Shown here: positions 28,639-38,200 of the stretch, in pieces
Layout of the letters: each line of letters opens with the position of its first letter
How positions within the stretch are numbered: the first letter of the stretch is position 1
Assembly: GCA_945903465.1 (NCBI GenBank)
Contig: CAMDOF010000003.1
Location: 56,283 to 120,282, forward strand
DNA: 64,000 nucleotides
Source of the DNA: Opitutus sp. GAS368
Lineage (GTDB): Bacteria; Verrucomicrobiota; Verrucomicrobiia; Opitutales; Opitutaceae
Direction of reading: 5' to 3'
Made by a program: the position numbers and the translations under genes
The notes under the pieces: model-generated
Told to the model about the DNA's origin: nothing
What the model saw: only the letters and a program-made list of their open reading frames with translations
The model's database searches: none

Positions 28639-29671
28639 GCCATTGCTCCTCACCCCGCTGGGCGCTCGGCCAAATCCGATCCGCTCCGGGCCAGCGGTAT
28701 TCGTTACTCACCACCGAACGTTCCTGGGATTGTCTTGGTGGCGGCGCTTCAGTCTGATCGCCACTACCCTCAGCGCGAGCCTCGCGGTCCCCTGCTTTCA
28801 GGCAAACGGAGCCGACGTCCTACCGCGGATGCTTCTCCTCGACGGCAGCCACCAAGGGCCCACGCTCATCGTCGCCGTCGGCGAGCGGGGTACGATCCTG
28901 CGCTCAAAAAATCGAGGCCAGACGTGGCAGGCGGCCCTTGTACCGCAGCGCGCGCCCCTCACCGCCATCAGCGTCCCACCTGAAGTCGCCTCCACCCACG
29001 CTTGGGCCGTCGGCCACGATGCGCTTATTCTCCACTCGGCCGACGCCGGCCTCACTTGGGCCGTCCAGTTTCAAGGCGCCGACCGCCAATCCTCATTTCT
29101 GGATGTGCTGGCTTTGGACAAGCACCAGATCATCGCGGTCGGCGCCGATGCGCTTTATGCCGAAAGCCACGACGGCGGGCTCACTTGGACTAAACGGAAA
29201 ATCGGCGACGCCGATCGCCATTTCAACCGCCTCACCCGAGGTCCGACCGGGACCCTTTATATCGCAGGCGAGCAGGGTGTACTTCTTCGCTCCGCTGACG
29301 CCGGCGTAAGGTGGAGCCCATTGACCGTGCCGTCGGCGGGCTCGTTTTACGGCATTCTGCCACTGGGGCAGCACACCCTCCTCGCCTACGGATTACGTGG
29401 TCGACTGTATCGGTCAACGGATGACGGCGGCACGTGGCAAACGATCGCCACACCCAAGCCCAGTCTCCTCGCAACAGCCACTCAGCTGAAGAGTCGCGTC
29501 ATCGTCATCGCCGGTAGCGCCGGCACGCTGCTGACCAGCCACGACGAGGGCAAGACCTTCGCTTCTTGGGCAACCTCGCCCACTCGGGGAATCGCTAAGC
29601 TCGTCGAGATGCCCGATGGCTCCTTGCTCGCTCTGGGCGAAGCCGGCGCCACCCTTTTGCCCAAGCCGTAA
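28625..29671 (+). CDS. YCF48/BNR-repeat beta-propeller protein
   Basis: Exported protein of 348 residues made of repeated BNR/Asp-box-like blades (GTILRSKNRGQTWQAA, ALILHSADAGLTWAVQ, GVLLRSADAGVRWSPL, GRLYRSTDDGGTWQTI). This is the pattern of the YCF48 photosystem II assembly family, used more widely as a scaffold. The signal peptide (RRFSLIATTLSASLAVPCF) begins about 40 residues into the frame from the ATG at 28625, so a later TTG start near 28730 is possible. The ATG overlaps the DUF1329 end by 14 bp. Confidence 0.8.
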   Translation: MACAEPLLLTPLGARPNPIRSGPAVFVTHHRTFLGLSWWRRFSLIATTLSASLAVPCFQANGADVLPRMLLLDGSHQGPTLIVAVGERGTILRSKNRGQTWQAALVPQRAPLTAISVPPEVASTHAWAVGHDALILHSADAGLTWAVQFQGADRQSSFLDVLALDKHQIIAVGADALYAESHDGGLTWTKRKIGDADRHFNRLTRGPTGTLYIAGEQGVLLRSADAGVRWSPLTVPSAGSFYGILPLGQHTLLAYGLRGRLYRSTDDGGTWQTIATPKPSLLATATQLKSRVIVIAGSAGTLLTSHDEGKTFASWATSPTRGIAKLVEMPDGSLLALGEAGATLLPKP

Positions 29672-29684
29672 ACCGGTCATCACC

Positions 29685-32027
29685 ATGTCGCGACTCGAGC
29701 GCTTTACCCTGTGGATGTTTCGCCACCGCACTCCGCTGGTCGCGGTCTTCACCGCGTTGACCCTGATCATGGGCTGGTACGCCGCGCACGTTCGCGTCGA
29801 TGCCAGTTTCCATAAATCACTCCCCCTCGATCATCCCTACATCCGAACCTATTTGAAACACGAGCGGCAGTTCGGCGGCGCCAACCGCGTGATCGTCGCC
29901 CTGCGCGCCGAAGCGGGCGATATCTTCAACGCCCGTTTCTTCGCTGAGCTGAAAAAAGTCACCGACGAAGTCTCCAGTTTGCCGTCCGTCGATCGGGCCC
30001 AGGTCTACTCAATCCGCACGCCAAACGTTCGCTATCTCGAGGTCATCGATGACGGGCTCTCCGCCGGCAACGTCATCCCAGCCGACTTTCCCGCAAATCC
30101 GACCGAGGCAAATTTTGCGACTGTCCGGGAGAATATCATCAAATCGGGCCGGCTCGGCCAATTGGTCGCGAACGATTTTACCGCGGCCATTGTGATCGGC
30201 CAGCTCCTCGAAGCGGATCCCCGCACCGGGGATAAAATCGACTATGGCCGAGTCGCCAGCGCACTGGAGGCGATTCGGCAACGCGTCGAGTCCGCGAACC
30301 AGAGCACGATCAAAGTCCATATCGTGGGTTTTGCCAAATTTATCGGCGATGTCAGCGACGGAGCCCGCGGCGTCCTGACTCTTTTTGCGATTTCGATCGG
30401 AATCACCGCCTTGCTCGTATGGATTTATGCTGGTCGCTGGAAACTGGCCGCCGCTCCCATCCTCTGTTCACTCGTCGCCGTCGTCTGGCAGCTCGGCGCC
30501 TTGACCATTTTGGGCTACGGGATCGATCCCTTTTCTATTTTGGTCCCCTTCCTCGTTTTTGCGATCGGGGTGAGCCATGGTGTGCAAAAAATCTGCACAT
30601 TTCGCAACGAGGTCTTCAAAGGAAAAGACGGTCCGACCGCCGCCCGCGCCGCCTTTATGCAACTGATCGCACCCGGCATCGTCGCGCTCCTGACCGACAC
30701 GGTCGGCTTCGTCACTATGCTGGTGATTAAAATTCCCACGATCCAGGAACTTGCCATTACGGCCAGCCTTGGCGTGAGCGTCATCGTCATCACCAATTTT
30801 TTCCTGTTGCCCATTTTCCTTTCTTACCTGCGTTTCCCACCGAGTTACGGCCAGTGGGTCGCCGGTCGGCGCGCTCGCACCGACCAGCTCTGGCGCCAAC
30901 TCGCCCACGGCCTAAAGCCGCTGCCCTCCATGATCATTATTCTCGTGAGCTTAGGCCTGGGCTTCTGGGGCGAAATCACTGCGGGCAAAATCCTCATCGG
31001 TGACACTCAGGCCGGCCGGCCAGAGCTGCGTCCCGACTCCCCCTACAACCGCGATACCGCCACCATCGCCGAAAAATTTAGTATCAGCACGGATGTCCTT
31101 TCGGTCATCGTCGAAACGGTTCCAAACGCCTCGGTTGACTATGACGTCGTCACGCTACTGGACGACTTTGAAGGCGAGATCCGGAACGTACCCGGCGTGC
31201 AATCCGTGATGTCGCTCACGACCCTCGCCCGAACTTACAACACCTATTTCAACGAGGGCTCCTTAAAGTGGCGGATTTTACCCCGCAATCCCCAAGCGCT
31301 CGCCGCAGTCACGTCCCCGATCGAGACCGCCTCCGGATACCTTAACGGCGATGCTAGCGTGCTACCCATCATGGTTTTTCTCGCCGATCACAAAGCGGAA
31401 ACGTTGCGCGCCGTCACCAGCGCCATTGAAAATTTCGCCGCAACCCATCCTTCCGCTAAGGCGACGCTCCGCCTCGCGAGCGGCCCCGCCGGCGTGATGG
31501 CCGCGACCAACGAGGTGGTTCGCGCCGCTGAAAAACCCATTCTCTACTGGATCTTTGGTGCGGTCATCATCCTCTGCCTCATTACATTTCGCTCCCTTCG
31601 CGCCACCCTCTGCATCGTCGTCCCCCTCGCCATCGTCAATTACCTCGCCTACGCGTTCATGGTCTTTCTCGGCATCGGCTTAAAGACCTCCACTCTTCCG
31701 ATGGTCGCGCTCGGCGTCGGCATCGGCGTCGATTACGGCATCTACATCTTCGCCCGCCTCCAAACCGCCCTCAAGGCCGGCGCGTTATTTGAAGACGCCA
31801 TGTTCGCCGCTCTCAAAGATGCCGGCGCCGCGGTCGTCTTCACCGGCCTCACTCTCGCCATCGGCGTCAGCACATGGGTGTTCTCCGATTTAAAATTCCA
31901 AGCCGATATGGGCTGGCTGCTCACGTTCATGTTTCTCGTTAACATGATCGGCGCGATTTTCCTTTTGCCGGCAATGGCGCGGTGGCTTTGGCGCCGTCAT
32001 CCTAACAACGCTGCCGCCACCCGCTGA
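29685..32027 (+). CDS. MMPL/RND-family transporter
   Basis: Inner-membrane efflux protein of 780 residues in the RND superfamily, MMPL branch. One N-terminal helix is followed by a periplasmic domain, then a cluster of helices (GVLTLFAISIGITALLVWIY, ILVPFLVFAIGVSHGVQKI and others), a second periplasmic domain from about 430, and a second helix cluster with TLPMVALGVGIGVDYGIYIF. Relatives move lipids and hopanoids. It starts 13 bp after the YCF48-like gene. No separate membrane-fusion protein is present. Confidence 0.9.
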   Translation: MSRLERFTLWMFRHRTPLVAVFTALTLIMGWYAAHVRVDASFHKSLPLDHPYIRTYLKHERQFGGANRVIVALRAEAGDIFNARFFAELKKVTDEVSSLPSVDRAQVYSIRTPNVRYLEVIDDGLSAGNVIPADFPANPTEANFATVRENIIKSGRLGQLVANDFTAAIVIGQLLEADPRTGDKIDYGRVASALEAIRQRVESANQSTIKVHIVGFAKFIGDVSDGARGVLTLFAISIGITALLVWIYAGRWKLAAAPILCSLVAVVWQLGALTILGYGIDPFSILVPFLVFAIGVSHGVQKICTFRNEVFKGKDGPTAARAAFMQLIAPGIVALLTDTVGFVTMLVIKIPTIQELAITASLGVSVIVITNFFLLPIFLSYLRFPPSYGQWVAGRRARTDQLWRQLAHGLKPLPSMIIILVSLGLGFWGEITAGKILIGDTQAGRPELRPDSPYNRDTATIAEKFSISTDVLSVIVETVPNASVDYDVVTLLDDFEGEIRNVPGVQSVMSLTTLARTYNTYFNEGSLKWRILPRNPQALAAVTSPIETASGYLNGDASVLPIMVFLADHKAETLRAVTSAIENFAATHPSAKATLRLASGPAGVMAATNEVVRAAEKPILYWIFGAVIILCLITFRSLRATLCIVVPLAIVNYLAYAFMVFLGIGLKTSTLPMVALGVGIGVDYGIYIFARLQTALKAGALFEDAMFAALKDAGAAVVFTGLTLAIGVSTWVFSDLKFQADMGWLLTFMFLVNMIGAIFLLPAMARWLWRRHPNNAAATR

Positions 32028-32113
32028 CCACGTAGAGTCAACTCGGAGCGAGCACCTCCCCATCCTTGCACAAACGTCTGGCCTCACCTCGCTGCCTGTT
32101 GTCATCTCCACCT

Positions 32114-33262
32114 GTGCCCACCGATTCGCCTTCCCCTCTATTCAGCGCCAGCCAACGCCGCGTGCTTGGCGCCAGCGCTACCTTCGGCGCCTTACTCGGA
32201 TCGCTCACCTTACTGATCGCCGCCGCCGTCGTCGTCGGTCGCTTGGTCGTTTTTTTCGCGAACGTTATTTGGCCGCTCGCCGTCGCCGGCGTCATCGCTC
32301 TCATTCTCCGACCCGCCATTGATCGCCTCGAAAAAACACTCCAGTTGTCTCGTCTTTCAGCCGTCATTCTTCTACTCGGAGGCTTCCTCCTCAGTGCCGG
32401 CCTGCTCCTTTTCCTGATTGCACCGTCGCTCGTTGCTCAGCTCCTCGATTTCATCGCCTACCTCCCCAAGCTGTGGGCGAACACCACCAGCGCGCTCGAA
32501 AAAAACTATCCCGCTTGGATCGCGCTCGGACAAAAACACTTGGATCATCCCGCCGTCCGTACCCTCGCCGAAAGCTTCGCCAGCGAAACAAAAACGCTCC
32601 TCACCCACACGGGGCCTTCCCTTCGGACCGCCTTCGGTGGCATTTTCAACGGCTTCGCCTTCGTCGCCCACCTCGCGATCGTCCCGGTCTACACCTTCTT
32701 CTTTCTCCTCATCCCCGCCGGCCGCACGCTGGCACTCGAACCAGCATTGCCCTTCTTACGACCGAACGTCCGCGCCGACGTCGTCTTCCTCGTCAATCAA
32801 TTCGTCGCAATCGTCGAATCCTTTTTTCGCGGACAGATTTTAATTGGCCTCATCGTCGGCTGCTTACTCGCACTCGGGTTCACGGCCATCGGGCTAACGT
32901 TCGGACTCTTCCTCGGCCTCGCCGTCGGGCTGCTCAATATCGTCCCCTACCTCGGCACGATCCTCGGACTCACCCTCGCGCTCCTGCTCGCTTTTTTTCA
33001 ACCTGGGGGCGGCTGGCCCACCGTCGGTCTCGTCCTTGCCGTCAGCGGGTTCGTGCAGTGCATCGAGAGCTGGGTACTAACGCCACGAATCCTCGGAAAG
33101 AGTACCGGGCTCCATCCGCTCATGATCATTGTCGCGGTCTTTTTTTGGGGCACCGCCTTCGATGGCATTCTCGGTATGCTACTCGCCATCCCGCTAACGG
33201 CCTTTGTCGTGACCGTCTGGCGCCTCCTGAAGCATAAATATCTTCCCGCGCCCCATGTCTGA
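32114..33262 (+). CDS. AI-2E family transporter (TerC/PerM-like)
   Basis: Polytopic membrane protein of about 382 residues. Family features: paired N-terminal helices (LVVFFANVIWPLAVAGVIAL), a periplasmic-side amphipathic segment, VPVYTFFFLLIPAGR, the conserved ESFFRGQILIGLIVG, LLNIVPYLGTILGL and VLTPRILGKSTGLHPLMIIV. Members move small signalling or osmotic solutes; the substrate is unknown. The start is uncertain between a GTG at 32114, chosen here, and TTG codons at 32066 and 32099. The next gene overlaps the end by 8 bp. Confidence 0.85.
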   Translation: MPTDSPSPLFSASQRRVLGASATFGALLGSLTLLIAAAVVVGRLVVFFANVIWPLAVAGVIALILRPAIDRLEKTLQLSRLSAVILLLGGFLLSAGLLLFLIAPSLVAQLLDFIAYLPKLWANTTSALEKNYPAWIALGQKHLDHPAVRTLAESFASETKTLLTHTGPSLRTAFGGIFNGFAFVAHLAIVPVYTFFFLLIPAGRTLALEPALPFLRPNVRADVVFLVNQFVAIVESFFRGQILIGLIVGCLLALGFTAIGLTFGLFLGLAVGLLNIVPYLGTILGLTLALLLAFFQPGGGWPTVGLVLAVSGFVQCIESWVLTPRILGKSTGLHPLMIIVAVFFWGTAFDGILGMLLAIPLTAFVVTVWRLLKHKYLPAPHV

Positions 33263-33539
33263 CCGCCCCTCTCGCATCCCCCCGGACGAATGCGCCCAAT
33301 GCGGCGCAACCCTCAAACGTTCCGCCCTCGCATGCGCCGACTGCGGAGCCGATGAGCGCACCGGTTGGCGGGAATCACCCGATTCCCTTTATGACGGTCT
33401 CGATCTCCCCGATTCCGCTTATACCGATGATGACCCGCCCGCACCGGGGCCGCGACGTTCTGGCGTGCCTTGGTATTGGCTGGTCGTCGCCGCTAGCCTG
33501 ATCGCTCTCCTCATTGGCGGGATGGTTCTTTCCCACTGA
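33255..33539 (+). CDS. Zinc-ribbon protein with C-terminal membrane helix
   Basis: 94 residues. The N-terminus holds a compact zinc ribbon (CAQCGATL...CADCGAD), the middle is acidic and Pro-rich, and the end is one hydrophobic helix (WYWLVVAASLIALLIGGMVL). It would be tail-anchored, with the zinc ribbon in the cytosol. The start overlaps the transporter gene by 8 bp, and its TGA shares bases with the next ATG, so all three are translated together. No specific function is known. Confidence 0.8.
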   Translation: MSDRPSRIPPDECAQCGATLKRSALACADCGADERTGWRESPDSLYDGLDLPDSAYTDDDPPAPGPRRSGVPWYWLVVAASLIALLIGGMVLSH

Positions 33540-34561
33540 TGGCGAAGGCGTGGGAGGTCGTTTTCCGAAAGGGCATTCAGCTCCCGCAAATCGGCTGGTG
33601 GCTGGACGCCCAGTCCCGCGTCTCCCGTGCCTTCGTTTCGCACGCGCACGCTGATCATATCGCACGCCACGCCGAAATTCTCTGCACCCCGAGCACCGCG
33701 CGTTTCTTTCACGCCCGCCTGCCCGGAAAACGGATCGTCAACGAAGTGCCTTTTAACCGGCCCATCGACCTCGAATTCGGCATCACTGCCACGCTCTATC
33801 CGGCCGGTCATATTCTCGGCTCCAGTCAGATTCTTCTCGAGTCACCCGACTACGGTTCCCTCTTGTACACGGGTGATTTCAAGCTCCGCCCGGGCTTGGC
33901 GGCAGAGCCCTGCGCGACGCCGCGAGCGGATACCCTCATCATGGAAACGACGTTTGCCCTGCCTCGCTACGTCATGCCACCGGAGAGCGAGGTCATCGCG
34001 CAAATAATCGCATTTTGCCGCCAGGCGCTCGCGGAGGGAGCCACGCCAGCGCTCCTGTGCTATAGCCTCGGCAAGAGCCAGGAGGTCCTACGCGCGCTCG
34101 CCCCGGCCGGGCTGCCCATCATGCTTCAGGCGGAGACCCTGCGGCTCACCCAGATCTACGAAAAACTGGGCGTCACCTTCCCTCCTTTCCGCGAGTTCAA
34201 TGCACGGGAAGTCGCCGGGCATATCGTGATCTGCCCGCCGCACTCTCAGGGGTTACTCAGCCGGGTGCTGGCCGTGCGCACCGCGGTCATCACCGGCTGG
34301 GCCCTCGATCCTAGCGCCATTTATCGCTACCGCGCGGCGGCCGCGTTCCCTCTTTCCGATCACGCGGACTACCCGAGCCTGCTTCGTTTCGTCGAGCTTG
34401 TGCAACCCAAGCGCGTCCTGACCTTGCACGGTTTCGCCCGTGAGTTTGCTGCCACTTTGCGCCAACGCGGCATCGACGCACTCGCCCTCGGCCACACCAA
34501 TCAACTCGATCTCTTCGCCCCTCCGCCGGGCTCAGCCCCGATACCTTCGGCAAGTTCATAG
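33539..34561 (+). CDS. Metallo-beta-lactamase/beta-CASP exonuclease-like protein
   Basis: Nuclease-fold protein of 340 residues. Zinc ligands: SHAHADH near residue 34-40, PAGHILGSSQ, TGDFK and, in the C-terminal part, SDHADY. The beta-CASP region around 180-230 is shorter than in RNase J. The closest type is the family annotated as ligase-associated DNA exonuclease or mRNA 3'-end processing factor-like. No ATP-dependent DNA ligase gene is adjacent in this window, so the DNA-repair role is unproven. It begins inside the TGATG overlap with the zinc-ribbon gene. Confidence 0.85.
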   Translation: MAKAWEVVFRKGIQLPQIGWWLDAQSRVSRAFVSHAHADHIARHAEILCTPSTARFFHARLPGKRIVNEVPFNRPIDLEFGITATLYPAGHILGSSQILLESPDYGSLLYTGDFKLRPGLAAEPCATPRADTLIMETTFALPRYVMPPESEVIAQIIAFCRQALAEGATPALLCYSLGKSQEVLRALAPAGLPIMLQAETLRLTQIYEKLGVTFPPFREFNAREVAGHIVICPPHSQGLLSRVLAVRTAVITGWALDPSAIYRYRAAAAFPLSDHADYPSLLRFVELVQPKRVLTLHGFAREFAATLRQRGIDALALGHTNQLDLFAPPPGSAPIPSASS

Positions 34562-34901
34562 CCCATGGCGCCCCAGCTTGAGCTCCTTATCATCAGGCTT
34601 CTCTGGCCATCGGGGCGCCTCCGACTGACGTCTGCCCACCGCTTGGACCCACTCGAAGGCTCAACACCGGCCATCGTTGGCTAAATCACTTCCCGCGCGT
34701 TCGCACTGACCCCGCCCGCCCCGAACGCTTCGCCGGTTTCCTCCGCGCCAGCGCCCGGTCGAAGTTAAGTTTGAAGCCAGCAAGCACTCTCCTATTCTTT
34801 ATTTTCATGCATCTGCACTCTCCTTTTTCGACTCGCTCACAACCCGCAAGCCTCGGATTTTACGGCGTCGGCACCAAGCCCAGCGTGACCGCGCGTCGCT
34901 G
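34562..34901. other. Intergenic region with a possible leader ORF
   Basis: 340 bp before the DUF3108 gene. Most of it shows nothing. The last ~100 bp hold a 31-codon frame (34807-34902) described separately. Confidence 0.4.
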
Positions 34902-34902
34902 A
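34807..34902 (+). CDS. Possible 31-residue leader peptide
   Basis: ATG at 34807, stop TGA at 34900-34902. The TGA shares its final A with the ATG of the DUF3108 gene (TGATG), the form of a translational coupler. The peptide is basic and has an orderly stretch, ASLGFYGVGTKPSVTARR. No domain or ribosome-binding site is clear. Confidence 0.25.
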   Translation: MHLHSPFSTRSQPASLGFYGVGTKPSVTARR

Positions 34903-35732
34903 TGAGACGCGGCTCTCTCATTTTCGCCCTTTACTTCGCCGCGAGCACGTGCGCGTCCTCCCTCGTCCGCGCACTGCCCCTCGCCGATGGCGAATCCCTC
35001 GGCTATCGCGTCTCTTGGTCAATCGTGCCCGGAGCCGGTGAGATTAAAATTTCCGCGCAACAGGCCAACGCCGCCCCACGAACTGAACTCGTCGTCACCA
35101 CCACCACCGCGACCCGCCGCCTCGCTCGCCTGCTCCTCCCTTTTGATGCAGAAGCGAAATCGGTCTTCGACCTTTCCACAGGTACGCTGCGGTCCCTCAC
35201 GGAACATAGCCAGCAGCGTGAAAAACGCTCGGAACACCGCGTCGACTTTGACTACGCGACCCGCCAGGCCACGTACCTTTCCAGCCGGGCCCCCGCCCAA
35301 ACGCGACTTCTCCCCATCCCCGCCGGCGAGCCCACCGATCTCATCATGGGCCTGCTCCAAACTCGGTCCTGGGACCTCAAACCAGGCGAGAAACGCGACT
35401 CACTCGTCCTCTTCGATGATGATTTCTACGAACTCACTATTTACATGATACGTTACGAGGAGGTCAGAACTTCACTCGGAACTTTCCCGACGATCGTGCT
35501 CGAACCCCGCATGGAAAAAACCCCCGCCAAAGGAATGTTCAAACGCGGTAGCTCAGTCCGGGTGTGGATCGCGCAAAACCCTGAGCGCTTGCCCGTCAAA
35601 TTCGAAGTCGAATTTAAAATCGGCACGGGCACCGCCACGCTTGAGTCGTACACGCGCCCAAACCCAACCTCTCGCACGGTCGCCCCGCTCACTTCACCGG
35701 CTTCGCCCGATGCAAAAAATCCTCGTCCTTAG
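34902..35732 (+). CDS. Exported DUF3108 protein
   Basis: 276 residues with a signal peptide (LIFALYFAASTCASSLVRA). DUF3108 features are GESLGYRVSWSIVPGAGEI, a run of paired beta-strands with DAEAKSVFDLSTGTLRSL, and near the end MEKTPAKGMFKRGSSVRVWI with LPVKFEVEFKIGTGTATLES. The family is predicted to be a periplasmic beta-structure; its function is not established. The 3' end overlaps the glycosyltransferase start by 23 bp. Confidence 0.85.
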   Translation: MRRGSLIFALYFAASTCASSLVRALPLADGESLGYRVSWSIVPGAGEIKISAQQANAAPRTELVVTTTTATRRLARLLLPFDAEAKSVFDLSTGTLRSLTEHSQQREKRSEHRVDFDYATRQATYLSSRAPAQTRLLPIPAGEPTDLIMGLLQTRSWDLKPGEKRDSLVLFDDDFYELTIYMIRYEEVRTSLGTFPTIVLEPRMEKTPAKGMFKRGSSVRVWIAQNPERLPVKFEVEFKIGTGTATLESYTRPNPTSRTVAPLTSPASPDAKNPRP

Positions 35733-36642
35733 GGGCGGCGCTTTGGGTGACTTCATCGTCACCTTGCCCGCCTTGGCCGCACTGAGGCGCCACTGGCCCA
35801 GTGCGCGAATCGAGTTAGTAGGAAATGCGACCGCGGCCAAACTAGCCCGGCCCCGCGGACTGCTTGACTCCATCCATTCTCAGCACGAAGCGCGCTGGAG
35901 CGGTCTTTTTCAAGAGCGCTTGCCCGCCGGCCCGCTCCAACCTTGGCTCGCGGAATTTGATCTGATCATCAACTACTGGCCAGATCCGGATGGCACCTTG
36001 CGCCGACATTTCCCCTGCCGGCTCGGCCAACAATTCATCAGCGCCCCGGCCCTCCCCCAGCGCGCACCGGCCGCCGCCCATTTCAACCACGCCTTGAGTC
36101 CACTCGGCATCAATCCTGCGGAAACCTTTTTCAAGCTTAGCCCTTTAACGAGCGCGAGTGCCCCTATTCCACCAACCGGCGGACGCTCGCCTTTAGTTCG
36201 CCCGATCATTATCCACCCCGGCAGCGGTTCAGCTCAAAAAAACTGGCCCATGGCCCAATGGCTTGCGCTCATCGCTCAGCTCGACCCGGCCCCCGCGATC
36301 CTTCTCGGCGAAGCCGAGTTCCCTGCTTGGCACCACGCCGTGACGCCGCGTTGCCCCATACTCGCCGATCTGCCCCTTGAACAGGTGATCGCTCAATTGG
36401 CGAACAGCTGCCTTTTTATCGGGCACGACTCCGGCATCGGCCATCTCGCCGCCGCCTGCGGAACTCCGTGCCTTCTATTATTTGGCCCAACCGTTCCCTC
36501 CATGTGGGCGCCACCCGCTCCCCACGTTTACGTTCTCCAAAACGGCGCCGAACTCTCCACGATTTCCGTCGAAACCGTAAAGCACGCTGCGGCGCAAGCA
36601 CTCGCTGGTCAGCGTCCGCACTTCGCGCTCGCCCCTCTTTAG
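35710..36642 (+). CDS. Glycosyltransferase family 9 (heptosyltransferase-like)
   Basis: GT-B glycosyltransferase of 310 residues. Typical points: MQKILVLRGGALGDFIVTLP at the N-terminus, a mid-protein IIHPGSGSAQKNWPMAQWLALI and the C-terminal nucleotide-sugar site CLFIGHDSGIGHLAAACGTPC with FGPT after it. Relatives transfer heptose to the LPS core at the cytosolic face of the inner membrane. Acceptor and donor are not known here. It overlaps the DUF3108 gene, so expression is coupled. Confidence 0.88.
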   Translation: MQKILVLRGGALGDFIVTLPALAALRRHWPSARIELVGNATAAKLARPRGLLDSIHSQHEARWSGLFQERLPAGPLQPWLAEFDLIINYWPDPDGTLRRHFPCRLGQQFISAPALPQRAPAAAHFNHALSPLGINPAETFFKLSPLTSASAPIPPTGGRSPLVRPIIIHPGSGSAQKNWPMAQWLALIAQLDPAPAILLGEAEFPAWHHAVTPRCPILADLPLEQVIAQLANSCLFIGHDSGIGHLAAACGTPCLLLFGPTVPSMWAPPAPHVYVLQNGAELSTISVETVKHAAAQALAGQRPHFALAPL

Positions 36643-36702
36643 GCCCGCCGCTTCGGAGCGATCTCGATTCCACTAAAATCTCAGCGTATCCGAAAGACTC
36701 GT

Positions 36703-38106
36703 GTGAACACCCACTTTGCCCGCGACATCGCCCGCACGCATAAGGCCGACCTTCTCCGCTCCCTCCGCCTTTGCACGGCCGAGGGGGTGATGGCGATGCC
36801 CATCGTCACGATGTCTCTCCCGGTAAATGTTTTCATGACGTCGCTGGTCGCGCGGGCCTTCTCACTGCCATTAACCACCATCGGCTTGATCAGCGCCTTG
36901 CCCTTCGTAGGTAATTTCCTGCAGATATTCGTCGCCGCCCCACTCAGCCGCAGGCGCCCCGCCAAAATCATCGCCGTGGGAGCCGCGACCCTCCACCTCG
37001 GCGCCTGGGTCGTCCTTGGCGTGGCCCTCCCGTTTATTCCCACGCACAGCCCCACCATCGCCAGTCAGTGGCTGGTTCCTTGGTTCCTTATCACCAGTTT
37101 TCTTGGAGCCATCTCTGGGGTCGCTTGGAATGCATGGATCCAAGACTGGGTGCCTGCCCGGATTCGCGGCAAGTATTTCGGTCGGCGCAACGGCACTCTC
37201 CAGATCTCCACCCTCATTTTTCTTCTCGTCGCCGGCTGGTCCCTCGCCCACTGGAACTACGCCATTCGCGTTTTCCAAATCATCATCGCCGGCGCTGTCC
37301 TCATGCGCATCTTCTCGCTGCGTTGGCTCGGGAGCATTCCCGCCCGTCTGCGCGCCCACCCTCCCTCGGTTCCCCTGCCTTTTCAGGAACAACTTCGCGT
37401 CGTCCTCGCCTCGCGTTCCTTCATCGTCTTCATCGCCTTCGGCGCCGTTTGGTCCTTCGCCGCCAATTGCTTCGGCCCCTTTTACCACGTCTTCATGTTC
37501 GACCAACTGGGGCTTGGTGCCTTCGACGTCGGTGTTCTCGCCACGCTCGCCCTCCTCAGCGGGGCCCTCTCCTTGCCCGCTTGGGGCCACCTACTCGACC
37601 GCTACGGCAATAAATCCGTGATGACGTTTTCCCTGATTTTGTGGCAGGTCCAAAATTTCCTCTGGTGCTTCCTTGTACCCGAAAACCGCGCCCTCCTCTA
37701 CGGTATGTGGATCTGGGGCGGCGCCACTGGCGCGGGTTTCATTCTCGGTCAATTCACGCTGCTCCTCCGTCTGATTCCCCTCAAAGCGAAGAATCTCGCC
37801 CTCGGTATCCATCTCGCCATCACGTCCCTCTTGGCGGCCTCGGCGCCTATCATGGGCGGCGCCGTCCTCACGTGGGCTCTCGCCCGCTGGCCGGATGGTT
37901 TCGCGGTCCACCATGTCTGCTTCGCCGTCCAACCGGTCCTCGCCCTAATCGGCGGCGCGCTCCTCCTAAGAGTGGAGGAACCCCGCGCCAGCTCCCTCAC
38001 TATGGTCGTCGGCGCCATGCGTAACATCCGCACCCTCAGCGGAATCTTCGGCCTCAGTTTTCTCGTCAATCACGTGTTCTATCGCTCGCCGTCTGCCAGA
38101 AAGTAA
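36703..38106 (+). CDS. Major facilitator superfamily transporter
   Basis: Membrane carrier of 467 residues with about 12 helices, beginning at GTG 36703. Visible pieces: LTTIGLISALPFVGNFLQIF, an A-like loop after helix 2 (LSRRRPAKIIAVG), WIQDWVPARIRGKYFGRRN between helices and LLDRYGNKSVMTF in the second half. The substrate cannot be told. A GC-rich hairpin lies directly after its stop. Confidence 0.85.
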   Translation: MNTHFARDIARTHKADLLRSLRLCTAEGVMAMPIVTMSLPVNVFMTSLVARAFSLPLTTIGLISALPFVGNFLQIFVAAPLSRRRPAKIIAVGAATLHLGAWVVLGVALPFIPTHSPTIASQWLVPWFLITSFLGAISGVAWNAWIQDWVPARIRGKYFGRRNGTLQISTLIFLLVAGWSLAHWNYAIRVFQIIIAGAVLMRIFSLRWLGSIPARLRAHPPSVPLPFQEQLRVVLASRSFIVFIAFGAVWSFAANCFGPFYHVFMFDQLGLGAFDVGVLATLALLSGALSLPAWGHLLDRYGNKSVMTFSLILWQVQNFLWCFLVPENRALLYGMWIWGGATGAGFILGQFTLLLRLIPLKAKNLALGIHLAITSLLAASAPIMGGAVLTWALARWPDGFAVHHVCFAVQPVLALIGGALLLRVEEPRASSLTMVVGAMRNIRTLSGIFGLSFLVNHVFYRSPSARK

Positions 38107-38111
38107 AAATC

Positions 38112-38129
38112 CCCGGGGCAAGCCCCGGG
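38112..38129. terminator. GC-rich hairpin after the MFS gene
   Basis: CCCGGGGC pairs with GCCCCGGG around a 2-nt loop, 5 bp past the TAA. No T-run follows on the + strand, so it may slow decay or terminate weakly. Confidence 0.45.
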
Positions 38130-38200
38130 CCATTGGTCAATCCGCACCTACCTCCGTCATGAGTCTCCACCCTAATTCTGCGGCGTCTCCGAGGGGGTCC

